Origin: Actinobacteria bacterium 13_2_20CM_68_14
GTDB taxonomy: Bacteria > Actinomycetota > Thermoleophilia > Gaiellales > Gaiellaceae
Assembly: GCA_001914705.1 (NCBI GenBank)
Contig: MNDB01000072.1
Span: 1 to 13,874 of the forward strand
Reading direction: 5' to 3'
DNA: 13,874 nucleotides
A program made the position numbers and the translations under genes. The notes under the pieces were generated by a model that saw only the letters and a program-made list of their open reading frames with translations, was not told the DNA's origin and made no database searches. This document shows, piece after piece, positions 7,064-12,938 of this stretch (the stretch's first letter is position 1; each line of letters opens with the position of its first letter).

Positions 7064-7420
7064 TCAACCCTCGGCCAGAACGCCGAACTCTTCGCCGAGG
7101 GCGGCTGCACGCACGATCTTCGCGCAAGCGGCGACGATCTTCGCGCTGCCTACGACCGGCGCTACAGCAAGGAGCGTGCCAAGGATCTTGTCGAGCTCGA
7201 TCTCATGCTCGTCCGCCGCCTCCAGGTGGCGTAGCCAGGAGACATGAGGCGCGTCGATCGCCACGAGCGCGGCGATCTGGGCTAGCTGATACGTCTCAAC
7301 GTCCAGCCCCGACCCACCAACGGCGCCGTCCTGCAGATCGGGCGCGACACCGACGCCGTCGAAGTCGCCGTGGGCGAAGGCGCGAAGCCGATCCTCCGTC
7401 GTCGGAGCCTTGCCCTTCAC
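7064..7420 (-). CDS. Carboxymuconolactone decarboxylase/AhpD-fold protein lacking CxxC
   Basis: An all-helical CMD-family protein of 118 residues. The family pattern is seen in SGLDVETYQLAQIAALVAID (37-56) followed by APHVSWLRHLEAA and the glycine-valine turn LLAVAPVVGSAKIV (83-96). In AhpD-type peroxidase partners a CxxC pair precedes the conserved His; here that spot reads SWLRH (61-65), and the only Cys is C99, so a thiol redox role is unlikely and a decarboxylase-like or purely structural role remains possible. GTG at 7420 is chosen because AGAGGAG (7432-7426) precedes it by 5 bases; a longer GTG start at 7462 has no such site. It follows the metallo-hydrolase on the same strand after 118 bases and converges on the unknown gene. 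Confidence 0.82.
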   Translation of the reverse strand: MKGKAPTTEDRLRAFAHGDFDGVGVAPDLQDGAVGGSGLDVETYQLAQIAALVAIDAPHVSWLRHLEAADEHEIELDKILGTLLAVAPVVGSAKIVAACAKIVRAAALGEEFGVLAEG

Positions 7421-7497
7421 GCGAGCTCCTCTCACCGTGAGCACCGCAGCCTTTTCGCGCACTCGGTGCTTGAAATTGATCGTGTCATGAGCAGTGT

Positions 7498-7531
7498 CCT
7501 CCGCGCTACGGGATCACGCATCGTCCGGAGG
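7498..7531 (-). terminator. Weak inverted repeat after the hydrolase gene
   Basis: CCTCCG (7498-7503) and CGGAGG (7526-7531) form a perfect 6-base stem around a 22-base loop, 7 bases after the hydrolase stop. The loop is long and no U-tract follows, so terminator function is doubtful; it is reported because it is the only structure in the gap before the CMD-like gene. Confidence 0.2.
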
Positions 7532-7538
7532 GGATGAA

Positions 7539-8285
7539 TCAAGGCGTTCCGTCGGAGACGAGTGCCAGCGACCCGCCGATCTGCAGCATGTGGACCTTCA
7601 CTTCCGGCGCCACCAGCGCCGCGGCCCGAGCGAAATCACGGGCCGGCGCGGGGCCGTGTCTCGGCGCAAAAGGCGCTCTGAACGTCCCCCAGTGGATCGG
7701 CACAGCGGCTCGCGGGCGCAGCAGCCGAAGCGCCTCGGCCGCCCGAAGCGGATCGAGATGCCCCGCCGGCAATTTTGCGCCCCAGCCCGACACAGGCAAC
7801 AACGCGAGGTCCAGCGGGCCAAGCTCCGCCATCCCGTCGAAGAGATCGGTGTCCCCGGCGAAGTAGACCGCGGCAGATCCGGTGACGACGTAGCCGAGCG
7901 CCGAGGACTGCGGGGAGAACGGCCCCCGCCCGGAGCCGTGTTCGGCGTGCGTGGCGCGGATGCGAAGGCTGCCCAGGTCGAGCTCGTCCCCGGCCGCAAC
8001 CTCGAGGACGCGGGCAAACCCGCGCCGCCGTACGAGCTCGCCCGCTTCCCGGGGAACGACCAGGGGCAGCGAGCGGTCGAGCTTGTCGAGCGACCCGAGA
8101 TCCAGGTGGTCGAAATGCGCATGCGAGACGAGAACCCCGTCGAGCTCGCCGAGCGCGGTAGCGCTGACCGCCTCCGGGCGGCGCAGATGCCAGATCCGAC
8201 GCCGCAGCGCGGGATCGGTGATCAGGCGCGTGCCGTCGATCTCGATGACGACCGTGCTGTGCCCGAGCCAGGTGACCCGGTTCAC
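7539..8285 (-). CDS. Metallo-beta-lactamase-fold hydrolase, UlaG/NAPE-PLD-like
   Basis: Soluble metal-dependent hydrolase of 248 residues, probably cytoplasmic (no signal peptide). The opening VTWLGHSTVVIEIDGTRLIT and the motif SHAHFDHLD (H55, H57, D59, H60) are diagnostic of the fold. Further likely metal ligands are H113 or H116 in THAEHG, D145 in FAGDTDLFDG and H198 in VPIHWGTF; H176 in AGHLDPLRAAEA matches the UlaG/NAPE-PLD-like branch. The substrate cannot be read: relatives cleave ascorbate lactone, phosphodiesters of N-acyl ethanolamine lipids, or unknowns. GTG at 8285 precedes the first beta-strand directly and follows a G-rich stretch that is only a weak ribosome binding site. It diverges from the holin-phosphodiesterase fusion across 117 bases. 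Confidence 0.92.
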   Translation of the reverse strand: MNRVTWLGHSTVVIEIDGTRLITDPALRRRIWHLRRPEAVSATALGELDGVLVSHAHFDHLDLGSLDKLDRSLPLVVPREAGELVRRRGFARVLEVAAGDELDLGSLRIRATHAEHGSGRGPFSPQSSALGYVVTGSAAVYFAGDTDLFDGMAELGPLDLALLPVSGWGAKLPAGHLDPLRAAEALRLLRPRAAVPIHWGTFRAPFAPRHGPAPARDFARAAALVAPEVKVHMLQIGGSLALVSDGTP

Positions 8286-8402
8286 CGCCGCCCGCCGCCC
8301 CGCATCGGCATCAGAGCCAAGGATTCCGGCGCTCCCACTCCCTTCATCACCCCGTTGGGATGAGTCTCGGTGACCTGTGCTGCCGGAGAATCGGAGGCCA
8401 TC
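8286..8402. promoter_or_regulatory. Divergent promoter region between hydrolase and fusion gene
   Basis: The 117 bases should hold promoters for both flanking genes. GGAGG at 8393-8397 is the ribosome binding site of the plus-strand gene, 5 bases before ATG 8403. TCATC and GATGA near 8345-8362 could form a short imperfect stem. No convincing -35/-10 pair was found. Confidence 0.4.
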
Positions 8403-10454
8403 ATGACGACCGCAACTAGCGCGCCGAAGTACGGGCAGATGCCCACGTGGAGTCCGAGCCGTCCCCGGCTCCGGCCGCTGCGGCTGCTATTCGGCTGGAT
8501 CCTCTCGGCCGCCGCTCTGCTGGTCGCGGCCTCGATTGTGCCCGGCGCGGCGGTGCATGACTTCCGGGGAGCGCTCGCTGCGGCCGCGGTGATCGCCGTA
8601 CTGAATGCGGTCCTTCCGCCGATCGTCGCGGCCCTGCGCCTGCCCTTGATGCTCCTCGTCGGACTCGTCTTGATCCTCGTCCTCGACGCGTTGATGCTGC
8701 TCGCAGCGGACAGCATCACCAATGGAGCTCTCTCGGTGAGCTCGTTCTGGTCGGCGCTCGGCGTCGCCCTCGTCGCGGCGGCCGTCGGCGTCGTCCTCGA
8801 CGTGGTGCTCGGGACGAACGACGACGACACGTACGCGTTCAGAGTCACCCAACGGATCGCGCGCCGCTCCGGCGAACGGACGATCACAGACGCGCCTGGA
8901 GTCGTCTTCCTCGAGATCGACGGCCTGGGCCTGCCGGTGCTGCAGCGGGCGATGCGGGACGGCAACGCCCCGACGCTGGCTCGCTGGGTCGGCGACGCAA
9001 CGCATCGGCTCGCCGAGTGGGAAACCGACCTCTCGTCCCAGACCGGCGCGAGCCAGTCGGGCATCTTGCTCGGCTCGAACGACAGCATTCCTGCATTTCG
9101 CTGGGTGGAGAAGGATACGGCGAAGCTCGTCGCGTGCTCCGGTCCGCCGGACTGCGCCGAGATCGAGCGGCGTCATGCCTCCGGGCGCGGCCTGCTCACG
9201 GATGGCGGCGCCAGCCGCGGCAACCTCCTTTCCGGCGAAGCCGACCACGTGATCCTGACCGTCAGCCGGATGGACGCCGAGAAGCGCTCGAACCCCGGCT
9301 ATCGCGCCTTCTTCGCGAACGGGTTCAACGTCGTCCGCGTGCTCGTCCTGTTCGGCTGGGAGGTGCTGCTCGAATGGTCGGCAGCAGACAGGGCGAAGCG
9401 GCGCGACGTCCGCCCCCGCGGCCACCGGGGTGGGCTCTACCCATTCATGCGGGCGGCGCTATGCGTCGTCGTCCGCGACCTGATCGTGTACGGGGTCCTT
9501 GGGGACATGATGAAAGGGCGGCCCGCGATCTACGCGACCTTTTCGAGCTACGACGAGGTCGCGCACCACTCGGGGCTCGAGCGGGCGGACACACTCGAAG
9601 CGCTGCGCAAGCTCGACCAGCAGTTCGGACGGATCGAGCGCGCCCGCGCCTACGCAGCCCGGCCGTACGAGATCGTCGTACTCTCCGACCACGGACAGAC
9701 GCAGGGAGCGACCTTCAAGCAGCGCAACGGCTACGGGCTCGACGAGCTCGTCGAGCGCTCGCTTGCACAGGGCGTCGTCACGAACGTCGGCGGCGGCGAC
9801 GAGCAGGCCTCGATGGTTGGGAACGCCGCGGCCGAGGCGACCGGACAGAAGCAGAAGAAGCGGCCGAAGAACGACGTCTCCGATAAGGACGTGGTCGTGC
9901 TCGGCTCGGGCAACCTCGGCCTCGTCTATCTGATGGAGGAGCGGCGACGGCTCATGCGCGAGGAAATCGAGGCGCGGCATCCACGCCTGCTGCCGGCCTT
10001 GCGCGACCATCCACACGTCGGCTGGCTGCTCGTCCGCTCCGAGCGGGACGGACCGGTGGCGCTCGGCGCGAACGGGACGCACTACCTCGCGGAAGGTCGG
10101 GTCGACGGAGAGGACCCGCTCGCGGCCTTCTCGGCGAACGCGCCGCAACACCTGCTGCGGACGGACGGCTTCGAGCACGTCGCGGACATCATGGTCGGCA
10201 GCTTCTACGACCCGGAACTCGACGAGGGGTGCGCCTTCGAGGAGCTGATCTCGTTCCACGGCGGCATCGGCGGCACGCAGACGCGGCCCTTCATCCTCTA
10301 TCCGGCAGCGCTTCCGCTTCCCGGCGAGCCGATCGTCGGCGCGGCGGCAGTGCACGACCTCTTGTCGGACTGGCGCCGCCTGCTGAACGACGGGTCGCTA
10401 GGCGCAGCTGAGGATTCGCAGCGCTCACCGGCGCTCGAGCCTGCGTCTCCTTGA
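8403..10454 (+). CDS. Holin-4-like membrane domain fused to alkaline-phosphatase-superfamily phosphodiesterase
   Basis: A 683-residue two-part protein. Residues 25-140 hold four hydrophobic segments (about 28-50, 55-78, 80-103, 115-137) of the mycobacterial phage holin 4 (PF04020) type, a family that also occurs in ordinary chromosomal membrane proteins. Residues 165-660 are an alkaline-phosphatase-superfamily domain of the nucleotide pyrophosphatase/phosphodiesterase kind: VVFLEIDGLG (D173), SSQTGASQSGILLG (probable nucleophile T214), SSYDEVAHHSG (D383, H387), VLSDHGQTQG (D429, H430) and FHGGIGG (H619) supply the two-metal site. No sulfatase CxPxR motif is present. The Arg-rich N-terminus and four helices place both ends in the cytosol. 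Start: ATG 8403 follows GGAGG by 5 bases. The K+ channel gene follows on the same strand. Holin refers to fold only; lysis is not implied. Confidence 0.92.
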   Translation: MTTATSAPKYGQMPTWSPSRPRLRPLRLLFGWILSAAALLVAASIVPGAAVHDFRGALAAAAVIAVLNAVLPPIVAALRLPLMLLVGLVLILVLDALMLLAADSITNGALSVSSFWSALGVALVAAAVGVVLDVVLGTNDDDTYAFRVTQRIARRSGERTITDAPGVVFLEIDGLGLPVLQRAMRDGNAPTLARWVGDATHRLAEWETDLSSQTGASQSGILLGSNDSIPAFRWVEKDTAKLVACSGPPDCAEIERRHASGRGLLTDGGASRGNLLSGEADHVILTVSRMDAEKRSNPGYRAFFANGFNVVRVLVLFGWEVLLEWSAADRAKRRDVRPRGHRGGLYPFMRAALCVVVRDLIVYGVLGDMMKGRPAIYATFSSYDEVAHHSGLERADTLEALRKLDQQFGRIERARAYAARPYEIVVLSDHGQTQGATFKQRNGYGLDELVERSLAQGVVTNVGGGDEQASMVGNAAAEATGQKQKKRPKNDVSDKDVVVLGSGNLGLVYLMEERRRLMREEIEARHPRLLPALRDHPHVGWLLVRSERDGPVALGANGTHYLAEGRVDGEDPLAAFSANAPQHLLRTDGFEHVADIMVGSFYDPELDEGCAFEELISFHGGIGGTQTRPFILYPAALPLPGEPIVGAAAVHDLLSDWRRLLNDGSLGAAEDSQRSPALEPASP

Positions 10455-10542
10455 TGGGATCGGTCAGATAACGGAACTGGCGCAAGCCTGGCGTCCCGGC
10501 TCCCGCGTCGCCCGCGTCCGAGCGAGCCACAGCTACGGGGTC

Positions 10543-11142
10543 GTGCTCGGGTTGATCATCGTCTCGTTCGTCTTCATCTCGGTCGCACCCGACAGCAATT
10601 GGGCCGACAGCGTTCTTGCCTTTCTCCAGAGCATCACGCTCGTCACGGCGCTCTGGACGTCCGGGGTCGCGCGCGCCGACTCGACTCTCAGCCTCAGCCT
10701 GGTCGCACTCGCGAGCATTTCTGCGCTTGCGCTGCTGGTCTTCGGCGGGAAGGGACTCGATGGCTTTGTCGGGATCCTCTCGGGACTCCTGACGGTCGCC
10801 ACGATCGGCACGGTTGCGCTGGGCGTGATCGACCAGGGCGAGGCAAATGTCCGGGCGGTGACGGGCGCGGTTTGCGTCTACGTGCTGATCGGTCTCCTCT
10901 TCGTATTCCTCTACGGAGTGATGGCGAAGCTCGGCTCGGGCGATTTCTTCGCGCAGGGAACGGACGGAACACGCTCGCTGCGCCTCTACTTCAGCTTCGT
11001 CACGCTGGCGACGCTGGGCTACGGCGACTACACGCCTGCCGGGAGCCTCGGACGCACCTTGGCCGTCGTCGAAGCGCTCTTCGGCCAGCTCTATCTGGTC
11101 ACGGTGATCGCGGTGCTGGTCTCGCGGATGCGGCGCACCTAG
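10543..11142 (+). CDS. Potassium channel family protein, six-helix, no voltage sensor
   Basis: Integral membrane cation channel, 199 residues from GTG 10543. Hydrophobic segments lie near 1-16, 22-44, 49-68, 72-95, 105-127 and 170-195, with a pore loop at 147-162 carrying TLGYGD (157-162), the K+ selectivity filter. The fourth segment lacks spaced Arg/Lys, so classical voltage sensing is unlikely, and there is no C-terminal RCK or cNMP domain: it ends right after the last helix at SRMRRT. GTG 10543 falls inside the first helix; the frame continues upstream to a TAG at 10399 and reads RPGSRVARVRASHSYGVV with coding-like GC3, so the true protein probably starts earlier at a non-standard codon (CTG 10477 or another). 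It lies close behind the fusion gene and shares a CTAG stop with the opposing Sap/GAP gene. Confidence 0.88.
   Translation: MLGLIIVSFVFISVAPDSNWADSVLAFLQSITLVTALWTSGVARADSTLSLSLVALASISALALLVFGGKGLDGFVGILSGLLTVATIGTVALGVIDQGEANVRAVTGAVCVYVLIGLLFVFLYGVMAKLGSGDFFAQGTDGTRSLRLYFSFVTLATLGYGDYTPAGSLGRTLAVVEALFGQLYLVTVIAVLVSRMRRT
11139..11142. other. Second CTAG shared by convergent stop codons
   Basis: The same arrangement ends the K+ channel gene (plus) and the Sap/GAP gene (minus). Any transcription termination must take place inside the opposing coding sequence. Confidence 0.9.
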
Positions 11143-11810
11143 CTCGTCAGCCCTGAGATGCCGTTTCGCAGCAGCGAAGCGGCGAGCAGAACGACGATCG
11201 CCGCTGCGATCGTGATCGCGTGGCGTTCGAGCCAGCTCCGCGTCCCGCCAAGCCAATGCTTGGCGCGCCCAGGGGACACGACCAGCAACACCAGAGCCAG
11301 CGCGAGCGGGAGCAGCGAGACGATCGTGAAGAAGAGCCAGTCGACCACGTACTCGGTGGCGCTCGGATTCAGCTCCGAGATGTCCTTGAGCGCGATCGGG
11401 ATGAAGGCGCCGGGATTCGCCAGCGCCGCGCCCGCGCCGAGGACGGCAACAGCTGGAGAGGACGCCACGGTGCCCATCTTCTGGACTGCGTCCGAGATCT
11501 TCTTCGGATCCGCCGGCCGGCGGATGACGCGCACCACCCAGAAGAGAAGAAGCAGACCGAAGACGACGTCGAGGATCGACACCCACGTCTTCGGGCTGCT
11601 GGGCGTGTCGGATGCGGCCGCGTCGCCCAACACGAAGGCGGCGATGACGCCAATCCCCAGCGTCGCGGTGAAGGCACCCAGATAGAACCAGACGCCCGTC
11701 CGGAGCGGTCGGTCTCCGAGCACGAGCACGAGCACCGAGAACGTCAGCGTCGTCGGCGAGAGCATCGCCGCGAGCGCCGTCAGCGCCAGCTCTGTGTCGA
11801 TCCAGCCCAC
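11139..11810 (-). CDS. Sap/GAP-family (PF11139-like) multi-pass membrane protein
   Basis: A 223-residue, roughly six-helix membrane protein of the GAP/Sap type (sulfolipid-1-addressing protein; related to LysE-like folds). In mycobacteria members assist export of glycolipids to the surface; here the cargo is unknown. Typical features are the opening ELALTALAAMLSPTTLTFSV with a proline in the first helix, TGVWFYLGAFTATLGIGVIA, a soluble link RRPADPKKISDAVQKM, and a second half beginning AGAALANPGAFIPIALKDIS. The last segment is LERHAITIAAAIVVLLAASL. GTG 11810 follows AGAGG (11820-11816) by 5 bases. It is the last gene of the minus-strand operon, 24 bases after the UPF0104-type gene. Its stop lies within the CTAG shared with the K+ channel gene. 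Family call rests on remembered pattern. Confidence 0.87.
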   Translation of the reverse strand: MGWIDTELALTALAAMLSPTTLTFSVLVLVLGDRPLRTGVWFYLGAFTATLGIGVIAAFVLGDAAASDTPSSPKTWVSILDVVFGLLLLFWVVRVIRRPADPKKISDAVQKMGTVASSPAVAVLGAGAALANPGAFIPIALKDISELNPSATEYVVDWLFFTIVSLLPLALALVLLVVSPGRAKHWLGGTRSWLERHAITIAAAIVVLLAASLLRNGISGLTS

Positions 11811-11834
11811 TGCGACCTCTAGCCGCCCCGGGCT

Positions 11835-12938
11835 CTAAGCATTCCTCGCTGCCGCCTTCGCCGCCTTCTTCGCCTCTTTTTTCTCAGCGCGGACGGCCTT
11901 CTGCTCGGCGGCCTTCGCCTTCGCGTCGACGTACGAGGTCGAGACAAGCTCCTTCCCGCCGCTCCAGCCGAACACCCAGGTGAGCATGATGATCGCGAAG
12001 AGGATGTTCCAGGCCGTCGTGACGAACTGCTGCGCGACGGAATACGCGGTCGCGGTCGTCGGGTCCGTGACGCCGTTCAGCGAGGCGACGTTGAACGCCT
12101 GGTTGACCCCGGCCCCGCCCGGTGTGACGGACGTGACGTTCGCGATCGAGTTGCCTCCGGCGATCCGCATCAGCGTGTCGAAACTGACCGGGATGTCGTA
12201 GGCGGCGAGGAAGACTGCCATCACGCCCAGGCTCGCGAGCCAGGCGACCCCTTCGGGCAGAAAAACGCGCAGGAAGTAGGTGCGCGGCGCACCGAGAATC
12301 GCGCCGCCCTCCTTGGCGTCGTCCCACCACTTCACGACCCGCGGCCAGAACGCCCGGATCAGCAGGTAGATCAAGAAGATGCCGCCAAGCAATAAGACCG
12401 CCGTCGCCCACGGATTTTCGTGGACGAACTCGAACTTGATGTCGAACGAGCCGCTGACGCTGAGGAACAGGTAGAGGTAGGTGAAGGCGCCGCTGAGCGT
12501 GAAGAAGATCTTTTGCACGACGTAGGCGCCGAGCACGCCGGAGAAGGTGGCCGCCGCGATCGTCGCGGTGAGCATCAGCAGCAGCATCAACGTGCCCAGG
12601 TTCGCGGGCAGGATCCCGTTCAACGCCACCGAGGCCGCATAACAGGCGAGCACCAATCTGAAGCCCGCCGCCGGGTAGGCGTAGCGCAGGATCGCGTACC
12701 AGGCGAACGCCGTCGCCGTCGTCTGCAGAGTCTTCAGCGCAATCGCGGCGAGCAGGTAGCCGAGCGAGATCCCGGTGATCGTGTCCCAGAGCTGGTCGAA
12801 CCACCCCCTTAGGTCCCAGCCAAGGAGATCCGCCGCCGCGCCGATGACGACGATCACCAGCGCACCGATCACGATCCGCCTGAGCTGCAGGCTTTTCCCC
12901 TCCTCGGGCGCGATCGGCGTCGTCGCTGCCTGGCTCAT
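11835..12938 (-). CDS. UPF0104/LPG-synthase-TM-type membrane protein with Lys/Ala tail
   Basis: An integral membrane protein of 367 residues of the lysylphosphatidylglycerol synthase TM-region family (UPF0104, AglD/MprF-flippase-like). It has about eight hydrophobic segments and the family motif VTPGGAGVNQAFNVASL (about residue 275), corresponding to the PGGxG...E/Q loop. Such proteins are thought to translocate lipids or lipid-linked sugars; no soluble aminoacyltransferase domain is attached, so LPG synthesis itself is not expected. The C-terminus (about 335-367) is a charged Lys/Ala/Glu-rich tail without hydrophobics, probably cytosolic and helical. ATG 12938 is preceded by GGAGG (12950-12946) and overlaps the upstream gene's stop as ATGA, a clear case of coupling. 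Downstream is the Sap/GAP gene, 24 bases away. Confidence 0.9.
   Translation of the reverse strand: MSQAATTPIAPEEGKSLQLRRIVIGALVIVVIGAAADLLGWDLRGWFDQLWDTITGISLGYLLAAIALKTLQTTATAFAWYAILRYAYPAAGFRLVLACYAASVALNGILPANLGTLMLLLMLTATIAAATFSGVLGAYVVQKIFFTLSGAFTYLYLFLSVSGSFDIKFEFVHENPWATAVLLLGGIFLIYLLIRAFWPRVVKWWDDAKEGGAILGAPRTYFLRVFLPEGVAWLASLGVMAVFLAAYDIPVSFDTLMRIAGGNSIANVTSVTPGGAGVNQAFNVASLNGVTDPTTATAYSVAQQFVTTAWNILFAIIMLTWVFGWSGGKELVSTSYVDAKAKAAEQKAVRAEKKEAKKAAKAAARNA
12935..12938 (-). other. ATGA start-stop overlap, translational coupling
   Basis: The TGA of the radical SAM gene and the ATG of the UPF0104-type gene overlap by four bases, and the latter's GGAGG (12950-12946) lies inside the radical SAM coding sequence. 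This ties their expression together. Confidence 0.9.

Noticed and set aside
7494..8363. Long plus-strand open frame of 289 codons
   Set aside because: It is antisense to the metallo-hydrolase, rich in Arg/Pro/Glu as expected for a GC-rich shadow, and has no recognisable motif.
8403..8820. Prophage lysis holin
   Set aside because: The domain resembles the holin-4 family, but it is fused to a phosphodiesterase and there are no phage genes nearby; a chromosomal membrane anchor is the simpler reading.
8487..9425. Long minus-strand open frame of 312 codons
   Set aside because: Antisense to the fusion gene, whose frame carries all catalytic motifs; the composition is that of a shadow frame.
8403..10454. 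Sulfatase substrate for the nearby radical SAM maturase
   Set aside because: The protein has a Thr-type nucleophile segment and no CxPxR or SxPxR motif, so it should not be an anSME substrate.
10291..11586. Minus-strand open frame of 431 codons
   Set aside because: It crosses the ends of three better supported genes, is dominated by Arg/Glu/Asp and lacks hydrophobic or motif structure.
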